Assembly (NCBI GenBank): GCA_900765975.1
Contig: CAAFTS010000105.1
Coordinates: 1 to 14,768 of the forward strand
DNA: 14,768 nucleotides
Direction of reading: 5' to 3'
Source of the DNA: Lachnospiraceae bacterium
GTDB lineage: Bacteria; Bacillota; Clostridia; Lachnospirales; Lachnospiraceae
The translations under genes were made by a program, and so were the position numbers. Below the pieces are notes generated by a model. That model was not told the DNA's origin, searched no databases, and worked only from the letters and a program-made list of their open reading frames with translations. Below, in pieces: positions 1 to 6,315 of the stretch (the first letter of the stretch is position 1; every line of letters begins with the position of its first letter).

Positions 1-2
1 CA

Positions 3-77
3 GATTATTTTGCTACATTTGATTGCTTTGAAATTGGTGAAAAATTGTTAAATTTAAAAAATAGTAAAAAAAAGTAA
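3..77 (+). CDS. Possible 3' end of an upstream gene (partial)
   Basis: The frame starting at base 3 is open from the window edge to a TAA at 75-77 and would end in a lysine-rich tail (LKNSKKK). Its mix of D, F, E and K residues looks like a real protein C-terminus, but 24 codons of AT-rich DNA can be open by chance. Frame 1 is also open, to a TAA at 49-51. There is no recognisable domain and no terminator between this stop and the tRNA promoter. A low-confidence call that needs the sequence to the left. Confidence 0.25.
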   Translation, partial: DYFATFDCFEIGEKLLNLKNSKKK

Positions 78-95
78 AATAAAAAGAAAAAAAGC

Positions 96-124
96 TTGCA
101 ATCTCTTTGAGGTTATGATATTAT
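96..124 (+). promoter_or_regulatory. Sigma-A-type promoter for tRNA-Leu
   Basis: A -35 box TTGCAA (96-101) and a -10 box TATTAT (119-124) are separated by 17 bases. Transcription would start near base 131, at the foot of the leader hairpin. The A-rich tract at 61-93 just upstream resembles an UP element, which is usual for stable RNA genes. Confidence 0.65.
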
Positions 125-129
125 TAAAA

Positions 130-158
130 ACGGTTTGAGGAACAGATAATCAAACCGT
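130..158 (+). other. Leader hairpin directly upstream of tRNA-Leu
   Basis: ACGGTTTGA (130-138) and TCAAACCGT (150-158) form a perfect 9-base-pair stem with an 11-base loop. It ends two bases before the mature tRNA 5' end, and the predicted transcription start (about 131) falls at its foot, so nearly the whole 5' leader of the precursor would be this hairpin. There is no T-run after it, so it is not an intrinsic terminator. It could affect RNase P processing or leader stability. Confidence 0.6.
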
Positions 159-160
159 AA

Positions 161-243
161 GCGGATGTGGCGGAATGGCAGACGCACAAGACTCAAAATC
201 TTGCGTAGGTGACTACGTATGGGTTCAAGTCCCATCATCCGCA
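161..243 (+). tRNA. tRNA-Leu, anticodon CAA (reads UUG)
   Basis: A complete class II cloverleaf. The acceptor stem pairs GCGGATG (161-167) with CATCCGC (236-242), followed by discriminator A243. The anticodon stem CAAGA/TCTTG (187-191, 199-203) encloses the loop CTCAAAA with anticodon CAA at 194-196. The long variable arm CGTAG-GTGA-CTACG (204-217) is the leucine/serine hallmark. The T stem ATGGG/CCCAT (219-223, 231-235) holds the loop TTCAAGT. No 3' CCA is encoded (TTG follows A243), so CCA must be added after transcription. It has its own promoter upstream and terminator downstream and so looks like a single-gene unit. Confidence 0.97.
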
Positions 244-246
244 TTG

Positions 247-290
247 AAAAGAACTGATTATTACAGTGGTTGTAATTCAGTTCTTTTTTT
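247..290 (+). terminator. Intrinsic terminator of tRNA-Leu
   Basis: AAAAGAACTGA (247-257) pairs with TCAGTTCTTTT (277-287), and an inner TTACA/TGTAA stem (261-265, 271-275) continues it. The descending arm runs into a T-rich tract ending at 290. It separates the tRNA from aroE. Confidence 0.85.
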
Positions 291-329
291 CGATATGCAC
301 AATTTAGCACGTTAAAGGAGAAAAGAAAG

Positions 330-1199
330 TTGAAAGATATGATTACAGGACATACGAAACTGACAGGACTGCTTGGAAGTCCTGTGGAACACAGTATTTC
401 ACCAATGATGCACAATGAATCTTTTCGTGTTCTGGGACTGGATTATGCGTATTTGGCATTCGATGTGGGAGAGCAAGAATTGGAAATAGCAGTGGAGGGG
501 TTGAAAGCGCTGAAGGTCAAAGGGTTTAACCTGACTATGCCAAATAAGAACCGTATGTGTCGTTTGTGTGATCAGTTATCACCGGCAGCAGAGATTATCG
601 GAGCGGTGAATACGGTAGAAAATCGAAATGGAGAACTGGTTGGTCATAGTACGGATGGCAGCGGATATATGCTGGCAGTAAAGAATGCTGGGTATGAGAT
701 TCTTGGAAAAAAAATGACATTGTTCGGAGCAGGCGGTGCTGGAACTTCTATTTTAGTGCAGGCGGCTTTGGACGGTGTGGCTGAGATCAGTGTTTTTAAT
801 CGGAGAACTCCTTTTTTTGAGCGGGCGGAGCAGATTATCAGAAAATTAAATGAGCGGACCTCCTGTAAGATCCGCTTGTATGATTATGAAGATGCATCTG
901 TTTTGCGAAGAGAAATCGGTGATAGTGCAATTCTTACAAATGCAACATCTGTTGGAATGGCTCCGAATCTCGAAGCCTGCATATTAAAAGATACATCCAT
1001 GCTACCCCCGGATTTGATTGTTTCAGATGTGATTTATAATCCAAAAGAAACAAAATTATTGAAGATGGCAAAAGAAGCAGGGTGCCGTACCTTTAATGGA
1101 ATGTATATGCTGTTGTATCAAGGGGCAGAAGCCTTCCGAATCTGGACAGGACAGGAAATGCCTGTGGAGCATATCAAGCAGATGTTTTTTGCGTCGTAA
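330..1199 (+). CDS. aroE: Shikimate (quinate) dehydrogenase, YdiB-like
   Basis: A 289-residue cytosolic enzyme that reversibly reduces 3-dehydroshikimate to shikimate with NAD(P)H in the chorismate pathway. The substrate-site HSISP motif is at 21-25, the MPNK motif carries the expected catalytic Lys73, and Asp109 lies in STDG, where S replaces the usual N. The dinucleotide loop GAGGAG is at 133-138. The cofactor-specificity segment reads NRRTPFF (157-163), not the NRT...KA of standard AroE, and the C-terminal LLYQGAEAF..WTG matches E. coli YdiB-type enzymes, which accept NAD or NADP and also quinate. Length fits YdiB (about 288). The start is TTG 330, nine bases after AAAGGAG (314-320); ATG 339 sits too far from that site. 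No other aro gene lies nearby, so biosynthetic shikimate use is the default reading and cofactor choice is inference. Confidence 0.93.
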   Translation: MKDMITGHTKLTGLLGSPVEHSISPMMHNESFRVLGLDYAYLAFDVGEQELEIAVEGLKALKVKGFNLTMPNKNRMCRLCDQLSPAAEIIGAVNTVENRNGELVGHSTDGSGYMLAVKNAGYEILGKKMTLFGAGGAGTSILVQAALDGVAEISVFNRRTPFFERAEQIIRKLNERTSCKIRLYDYEDASVLRREIGDSAILTNATSVGMAPNLEACILKDTSMLPPDLIVSDVIYNPKETKLLKMAKEAGCRTFNGMYMLLYQGAEAFRIWTGQEMPVEHIKQMFFAS

Positions 1200-1232
1200 A
1201 AGTTATATTTAAAAAAAGAATATTTCATCTGC
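1178..1232. repeat. Inverted repeat across convergent gene ends
   Basis: GCAGATG (1178-1184) and CATCTGC (1226-1232) are perfect 7-base complements that bracket both stop codons. A T6 and an A7 run inside could extend the stem with bulges. There is no T-run after either arm, so this is at best a weak two-way terminator, but it is the only structure between aroE and the HAD gene. Confidence 0.3.
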
Positions 1233-1853
1233 AAGGGGTTCCAATGTTAAAAGATCCGGGAGGGAGTTGATCCTGTAGGCAGCATCTGGAACCTCACCAA
1301 ATCCATAGGTGGCAAAGATGAAGGGAATCCCAGCTGCTTTGCAGGCATCGGCATCTCCCTGAGTATCACCTACATATACGACCTTCTGTAAGTGGTTACG
1401 TTCCATCAGAGTACGGATTGTCTGCCCTTTTGAAGTATGGGTCTGGCCGTAACATAAAGTATCCTGAAAATAAGGTTCTAAATGGCAGGAACGGAGCAGA
1501 ACTTCAATATAACCGCATTGACAATTGCTGACTATGTAGAGCTTTGTTTTATGCGAAAGTTCCTGAAGTGTTTCTAATACACCTTCGTATAAAGTACCAG
1601 GTTTGGTTTCTAAAAGTGTATTTTCATATTTGAAGCAAAGATCACCGATACGGTTTTTCTCTTCTTCTGCAAGTTGAGGGAAGAGGGCGTTGTAGATCTC
1701 TTCCATTGTTTTGCCGAATAATCCTTTCAATATATCACCATTGATGTGCAGATCTAAATCAGATGCATCGTAAATCGCTTGATTCCAAGCTTCGGCAACA
1801 GTTTCTGTAGAATCCCAGAGTGTTCCGTCTACATCAAATATTATTCCATCCAT
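1209..1853 (-). CDS. HAD-family hydrolase, phosphoglycolate phosphatase-like
   Basis: A 214-residue haloacid-dehalogenase phosphatase. Motif I is DVDGT (nucleophile Asp7, acid/base Asp9); motif II is Ser109 in VSN; motif III is probably Lys142 in TSKG; motif IV is GDTQGD with Asp163 and Asp167. Residues about 16-85 form a helical cap, as in subclass I enzymes such as Gph and beta-phosphoglucomutase. The family transfers phosphate from small metabolites to water; the substrate cannot be read from sequence. The protein is cytosolic, with no signal peptide. The start is fixed by AAAGGAGGA (complement of 1861-1869) 7 bases upstream. The gene stands alone on the minus strand, its stop 9 bases from the aroE stop, and is divergent from polA, so it has its own promoter. 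A link to aroE or polA is not evident. Confidence 0.85.
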   Translation of the reverse strand: MDGIIFDVDGTLWDSTETVAEAWNQAIYDASDLDLHINGDILKGLFGKTMEEIYNALFPQLAEEEKNRIGDLCFKYENTLLETKPGTLYEGVLETLQELSHKTKLYIVSNCQCGYIEVLLRSCHLEPYFQDTLCYGQTHTSKGQTIRTLMERNHLQKVVYVGDTQGDADACKAAGIPFIFATYGFGEVPDAAYRINSLPDLLTLEPLADEIFFF

Positions 1854-1875
1854 GATTTCATCCTCCTTTCACTTC

Positions 1876-1884
1876 ACTATAGCA
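1876..1884 (-). promoter_or_regulatory. Extended -10 promoter for the HAD gene
   Basis: On the minus strand this reads TGC-TATAGT, an extended -10 box. The -35 region is poor (TTTTTA at 17 bases), which extended -10 promoters tolerate. Transcription would begin near 1869, giving a leader of about 16 bases that barely includes the ribosome binding site. Confidence 0.45.
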
Positions 1885-1918
1885 CAAAAAGATACTTTTA
1901 AAAAGAATCTTTTTAGTG
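1883..1918. repeat. Imperfect dyad between the HAD gene and polA
   Basis: CACAAAAAGAT (1883-1893) mirrors ATCTTTTTAGTG (1907-1918) with a single one-base bulge, and the centre (CTTTT-AAAAAG) is itself nearly symmetric. The dyad touches the minus-strand -10 box at one end. It also ends at a TATACT (1919-1924) that may be the -10 of polA, although the matching -35 is poor. It could be an operator, or chance symmetry in AT-rich DNA. Confidence 0.4.
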
Positions 1919-1988
1919 TATACTAGACTAGGATTAGAAGCGTAAAAAAGAAGTATGAAATCGAGAAACATAAAAGAGGAATCGTGCG

Positions 1989-4604
1989 ATGAGTGATAAA
2001 ATTGTTTTGATAGACGGACATAGTATTTTAAATCGAGCATTTTACGGAGTGCCGGATTTGACAAATGCAGAGGGACTGCACACCAATGCAATCTATGGAT
2101 TTTTGAATATTATGTTTAAGATTTTAGATGAGGAAAAGCCGGAATATTTGACTGTTACATTTGATGTACATGCACCTACGTTTCGGCATCAGATGTTTGC
2201 GGATTATAAAGGAACCCGAAAACCTATGGCAGAAGAACTCCGGCAACAGGTTCCGGTGATGAAGGAAGTTCTTAAGGCAATGGGAATTGCAACCATAGAA
2301 AAAGCCGGTTTGGAGGCGGATGATCTGCTGGGGACAATTTCCCGGATGTGTGAAGAAAAAGGATTGGAAGTTTCTATTATTTCCGGAGACCGGGATACGC
2401 TTCAGCTTGCGACGGAGAAGGTGAAGATCCGGATCCCAAAAACCAAACAGGGGCGTACCGAAGTAGAAGATTATTATGCATCTGATGTGGAAAGCGTGAT
2501 GGGGGTAACTCCTCAAGAGTTTATCGATGTAAAGGCTTTGATGGGAGATGCTTCGGATAATATTCCGGGAGTGCCGGGGATTGGAGAAAAGACGGCCACT
2601 AAGATCATTGCACAATATGGAACCATTGAAAATGCTTATGCGCACGTGTCTGAATTGAAACCGCCGAGGGCAAGTAAAAATCTCCAGGAATTTTGGGGAC
2701 AGGCCTGCATGAGTAAGGCACTGGCAACGATTGACGTACATGCGGATCTTGTTTTTGAACTGGAAGAAGCCCGCTATGGGAATCCATATACAAAAGAAGC
2801 GCATGATTATTTTCAAAGACTTCAGTTTAAAAATCTGTTGGGGCGATTTGATGTGGAGGCAACTTCTAATCAGATTGAGAAAGTGTTCCGTGAGGTGACA
2901 GGAAAAGCGGAGATAGAGCAAGTATTTGCCAGAGCGAAAGAGGCGGAAATAGTTGGTGTTTCGATTTCAGAAGACAGCGGAAATGTATTGCCATTGTTTG
3001 CTCATGCATCTGGATATGGACGAATTGCGATTGCTTTTGGAGCGACAGACATTTATTCTATCCCGTGTGATATGGATGTGACGATGGAGGAATTGTTCGG
3101 GCATTTGCAGGAAGTGGCGGCATCGGTTAAAAGGTTTGTGATGTTTGATCTGAAAAAGTATCTTCCGGTGATTACCATTCAAAATCCGGAACGATGTTTT
3201 GATGCAACGGTGGCAGCGTATCTGCTCAATCCTTTGAAAAATGATTATACGTATGATGATGTTGCGCGGGAACAGTTACATTTGCTGATTGATGAGAATG
3301 CAGATGAAGTTCTGACTTCCTGTTACGAAGCATACACTGCGTTTGCTGCAGCAGATCCTTTAGCGGAAAAGTTAAAAGAAACAGGAATGTATGGATTGTT
3401 TACTGAGGTAGAGATGCCACTTGTGTTCACGTTGTATGATATGGAACAGGCAGGAATTCAGGTGGAGGCAGAAGAACTGAAGGATTACGGAGATCGACTT
3501 GGCAGTCAGATTGCAGCCTTAGAACAAGAAATCTATGATTTGGCGGGAGAAGAATTTAATATCAATTCGCCGAAACAACTGGGAGTCATTCTGTTTGAAA
3601 AAATGGGACTTCCGGGTGGAAAGAAGACGAAGACGGGATATTCAACGGCAGCAGATGTATTGGAGAAACTGGCGCCGGAGGCCCCGGTTGTGGATAAGAT
3701 CTTGGAGTATCGGCAGTTGAGTAAGTTAAAATCCACTTATGCAGATGGATTGGCAAATTATATTCGTACAGATGGCAGAATACATGGAAAGTTTAACCAG
3801 ACAATTACGGCAACCGGGCGAATCAGCAGTACTGAGCCGAATTTACAGAACATTCCGGTGCGAATGGAATTGGGACGTATGATTCGAAAAGTCTTTGTTC
3901 CGCGGGACGGATATGTATTTCTGGATGCAGATTACTCTCAGATTGAACTACGGATTTTGGCACACTGCTCAGGTGATGAACAATTGATCCGAGCGTATCG
4001 TGAGGCACAGGATATTCATCGAATGACGGCATCGCAGGTATTTCATATTCCATTTGACGAAGTGACAGATCTGCAGAGACGGAATGCAAAGGCTGTTAAT
4101 TTTGGAATTGTATATGGCATCAGTTCTTTTGGGTTGAGTCAGGATTTGAGTATTACCCGAAAAGAGGCTGCTCAGTATATAGATCGCTATTTTGAAACTT
4201 ATCCGGGAATCAAACAGTTCTTGGATGAACAGGTGGAACATGCGAAGGAAAACGGGTATGTAGTTACATTGTTTGGCCGCCGCAGACCGGTTCCGGAGTT
4301 AAAGTCCAGCAATTTTATGCAGAGAAGTTTTGGAGAGCGGGTTGCAATGAATGCACCGATTCAGGGAACAGCTGCAGATATCATAAAAATTGCAATGATT
4401 GGTGTGAATCGGGAATTGCATGTACGAGGACTAAAATCCCGGCTGCTCCTGCAGGTTCATGATGAACTGCTGATTGAGACTCATCTGGAAGAAGTTGCAG
4501 AAGTGACAGAGATATTAAAAACACAGATGGAGCAGGCTACAGAGTTGAAAGTACCTTTGATTGCAGAGGTTCATTCTGGGAAGAGTTGGTATGAGGCGAA
4601 ATAA
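1989..4604 (+). CDS. polA: DNA polymerase I
   Basis: An 871-residue repair and Okazaki-fragment polymerase. The N-terminal 5' nuclease domain (about 1-290) shows LIDGHS, GLEADDLLG, SGDRDTLQL and the MGDASDNIPGVPGIGEKT helix-hairpin-helix region. The middle domain (about 300-470) keeps the fold but lacks the proofreading residues: no DxE at exo I, FDLKKYL where an N..YD motif should lie, and no YxxxD at exo III. The polymerase domain is complete: TGRISSTEPNLQNIP, motif A DADYSQIELR (about 645), motif B RRNAKAVNFGIVYG (about 697) and motif C VHDE (about 822). So the enzyme should fill gaps and remove RNA primers but not proofread, as in Bacillus stearothermophilus Pol I. The start is ATG 1989, eight bases after AGAGGA. 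It is the first gene of the polA-coaE-walJ operon. Confidence 0.98.
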   Translation: MSDKIVLIDGHSILNRAFYGVPDLTNAEGLHTNAIYGFLNIMFKILDEEKPEYLTVTFDVHAPTFRHQMFADYKGTRKPMAEELRQQVPVMKEVLKAMGIATIEKAGLEADDLLGTISRMCEEKGLEVSIISGDRDTLQLATEKVKIRIPKTKQGRTEVEDYYASDVESVMGVTPQEFIDVKALMGDASDNIPGVPGIGEKTATKIIAQYGTIENAYAHVSELKPPRASKNLQEFWGQACMSKALATIDVHADLVFELEEARYGNPYTKEAHDYFQRLQFKNLLGRFDVEATSNQIEKVFREVTGKAEIEQVFARAKEAEIVGVSISEDSGNVLPLFAHASGYGRIAIAFGATDIYSIPCDMDVTMEELFGHLQEVAASVKRFVMFDLKKYLPVITIQNPERCFDATVAAYLLNPLKNDYTYDDVAREQLHLLIDENADEVLTSCYEAYTAFAAADPLAEKLKETGMYGLFTEVEMPLVFTLYDMEQAGIQVEAEELKDYGDRLGSQIAALEQEIYDLAGEEFNINSPKQLGVILFEKMGLPGGKKTKTGYSTAADVLEKLAPEAPVVDKILEYRQLSKLKSTYADGLANYIRTDGRIHGKFNQTITATGRISSTEPNLQNIPVRMELGRMIRKVFVPRDGYVFLDADYSQIELRILAHCSGDEQLIRAYREAQDIHRMTASQVFHIPFDEVTDLQRRNAKAVNFGIVYGISSFGLSQDLSITRKEAAQYIDRYFETYPGIKQFLDEQVEHAKENGYVVTLFGRRRPVPELKSSNFMQRSFGERVAMNAPIQGTAADIIKIAMIGVNRELHVRGLKSRLLLQVHDELLIETHLEEVAEVTEILKTQMEQATELKVPLIAEVHSGKSWYEAK

Positions 4605-4606
4605 AG

Positions 4607-5191
4607 ATGAAAGTGATTGGAATTACCGGTGGTGTCGGCTCCGGGAAAAGTGCAGTTTTAACATATTTAAATACAAAGTATGGAGCGGTGATATGTCAGT
4701 TGGATGATGTGGCAAAAAAACTGCAAAAAAAAGGGACTCGTTGTTATCAGAGCATCATAGAGGCATTTGGTGAACAGATTTTGGCTCCATCCGGGGAACT
4801 GGATCGGAAAGCGTTGGGAAAGATTGTTTTTCAAAATGAGGAACAGTTGCAGAAACTGAATGCAATTGTACATCCGGAAGTGAAAAGGGTTGTACAGGAG
4901 GAAATCGCAAAACGGGAAGAAGAGTTAAATCCGTTGTTTGTGATAGAAGCGGCCTTGTTGCCGACAGCAGGATATGAAAAAATCTGTGATGAGATGTGGT
5001 ATATTTACACAGAAGAATCTGTGCGCAGAGAACGTTTGAAATGTTCTCGTGGCTATACTGAGGAAGAGATTACAAATATGATGCAATCTCAGCCTGAGGA
5101 ATTCGTGTTTCGTCAGTTATGTGATGTGGTGTTGGATAACAGCGGATCTTTTGAAGAGACAAAGAAACAGATAGGAGAGTTATTGATATGA
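4607..5191 (+). CDS. coaE: Dephospho-CoA kinase
   Basis: A 194-residue enzyme of the last step of CoA synthesis, ATP-dependent phosphorylation of the ribose 3'-hydroxyl of dephospho-CoA. The P-loop GGVGSGKS spans residues 8-15. QLDD (about 25-28) sits where the family has an acidic substrate-site motif, followed by the LNAIVHPEV segment, RRERLKCSRG in the lid region and VLDNSG near the C-terminus. The length is normal (about 190-205). The start ATG lies 2 bases after the polA stop, with only a poor ribosome binding site (GAGG inside polA), so translation is probably coupled to polA. polA-coaE adjacency is common in Gram-positives. The EAALLPTAGY segment replaces the more usual VPLLFE, a moderate divergence, but P-loop and lid look intact. 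Confidence 0.93.
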   Translation: MKVIGITGGVGSGKSAVLTYLNTKYGAVICQLDDVAKKLQKKGTRCYQSIIEAFGEQILAPSGELDRKALGKIVFQNEEQLQKLNAIVHPEVKRVVQEEIAKREEELNPLFVIEAALLPTAGYEKICDEMWYIYTEESVRRERLKCSRGYTEEEITNMMQSQPEEFVFRQLCDVVLDNSGSFEETKKQIGELLI

Positions 5192-5985
5192 GAATGTGCA
5201 GTATTGCCAGTGGGAGCAGCGGCAACTGTATTTATGTGGGGAGTGATAATACCCATCTATTGGTAGACACAGGAATTAGTAAGAAACGAATTGAAGAAGG
5301 TTTGAAAGAACTTGATGTAAAAGGAGAAGAGTTGGATGGGATTCTTGTGACTCATGAACATTCGGATCACATTCAGGGGCTTGGGGTGTTTAGCCGAAAG
5401 TACGGTGTGCCAATTTATGCTACAAAAGGAACCTTAGAAGGAATACAGGCAAGCTCTTCTCTGGGGAAGATGCCGGAAGGGTTGTATCATCCAATTGTCA
5501 TTGATGAAAAATTTAACATTGGCGACATTACGGTAGATCCTTTTCGGATTTCACATGATGCCAGACAGCCATCAGGCTATCGTATGGAATGTGGAGGAAA
5601 GGCGGCAGCTGTTGCGACGGATCTGGGGATGTACGACGATTACATAGTAAAAAAACTGACTGGACTGGATGCTGTTTTGCTAGAGGCAAACCATGATGTG
5701 CATATGTTGGAGGTGGGGGGCTATCCTTATCCACTGAAAAGAAGAATTTTGGGTGAAAAGGGGCATTTGTCAAATGAATTGTCCGGAATGCTGCTTTGTA
5801 ATATATTACATGATAATTTGAAACATATTGTATTAGGACATTTGAGCAAGGAAAATAATTATGAAAGACTTGCGTACGAAACTGTGAAATTGGAAGTTAC
5901 ACTGGGAGATAATCCGTATAAAGGAGAAGAACTGAACATGCGGGTTGCAAATCGCGACAGTGTTTCTGATATATTATCTTTTTAA
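5188..5985 (+). CDS. walJ: WalJ/YycJ-type metallo-beta-lactamase-fold hydrolase
   Basis: A 265-residue cytosolic MBL-fold enzyme. The N-terminal CSIASGSSGN signature (4-13) is typical of YycJ/WalJ. The metal-binding motif is THEHSDH (His56, His58, Asp60, His61), with further ligand candidates in SHDA, ATDLG and the late LGHLS. In Bacillus and streptococci this gene closes the walRK (vicRK) operon; it has been linked to coordinating division with replication and, as I recall, to 5'-3' exonuclease activity in mismatch repair. Here no walR or walK is present. The gene instead overlaps coaE by the four bases ATGA and follows polA, which fits a nucleic-acid role better than cell-wall control. AGGAG (5173-5177) is 10 bases upstream of the start. 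The exact substrate is not readable from the sequence. Confidence 0.88.
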   Translation: MRMCSIASGSSGNCIYVGSDNTHLLVDTGISKKRIEEGLKELDVKGEELDGILVTHEHSDHIQGLGVFSRKYGVPIYATKGTLEGIQASSSLGKMPEGLYHPIVIDEKFNIGDITVDPFRISHDARQPSGYRMECGGKAAAVATDLGMYDDYIVKKLTGLDAVLLEANHDVHMLEVGGYPYPLKRRILGEKGHLSNELSGMLLCNILHDNLKHIVLGHLSKENNYERLAYETVKLEVTLGDNPYKGEELNMRVANRDSVSDILSF

Positions 5986-6030
5986 AAACAATGAAAACAC
6001 AGCAGATGAAGAACAAGGAGGGAATTCATC

Positions 6031-6303
6031 ATGAAAAAATGTATCGTAACTGTATTAGGAAAAGATACTGTAGGTATTATTGCAAAGGTGTGCACATATC
6101 TTGCTGATAATAAAATTAATATTCTGGATATTTCTCAGACAATCATTCAGGGATATTTTAATATGATGATGATTGTGGAAGTCTCTGAAATAAAAAAAGA
6201 TTTTACGGTAATCTGTGATGATCTGGATGCACTGGGAGAAGAAATCGGTGTGACAATTCGGTGTCAGAGAGAAGAAATCTTTGAAAAAATGCACCGTCTG
6301 TAG
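6031..6303 (+). CDS. ACT-domain protein, UPF0237 family
   Basis: A 90-residue protein that is a single ACT domain. The first strand and turn read CIVTVLGKDTVGIIAKV (4-20), with the Gly and D-x-x-G-I pattern that forms amino-acid-binding ACT interfaces, followed by INILDISQT and the FNMMMIVEV strand. ACT domains bind small ligands, often amino acids, usually at dimer interfaces. The ribosome binding site AAGGAGGG (6015-6022) lies 8 bases upstream of ATG 6031. The UPF0210 gene follows within about 12 bases. The same pair is conserved in streptococci and many clostridia, so the ACT protein may be its ligand sensor or partner; this is inference. No own promoter is clear, and transcription may continue from walJ. 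Confidence 0.9.
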   Translation: MKKCIVTVLGKDTVGIIAKVCTYLADNKINILDISQTIIQGYFNMMMIVEVSEIKKDFTVICDDLDALGEEIGVTIRCQREEIFEKMHRL

Positions 6304-6315
6304 GGGGGATGAATG

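Noticed and set aside
270..299. Possible aroE promoter TTGTAA / TATGCA
   Set aside because: The -35 lies inside the tRNA terminator stem and the -10 match is poor with an 18-base spacer; aroE may rely on readthrough or an atypical promoter.
2124..2921. Long minus-strand open frame opposite polA (265 codons)
   Set aside because: It is a shadow of polA: no ribosome binding site, composition rich in His, Ser, Phe and Ile typical of antisense frames, no domain, and polA motifs are continuous on the other strand.
5945..5977. TTGCAA with TATATT/TATTAT as promoter for the ACT gene
   Set aside because: It lies inside walJ codons and the spacing is 19-21 bases; AT-rich matches of this quality are expected by chance.
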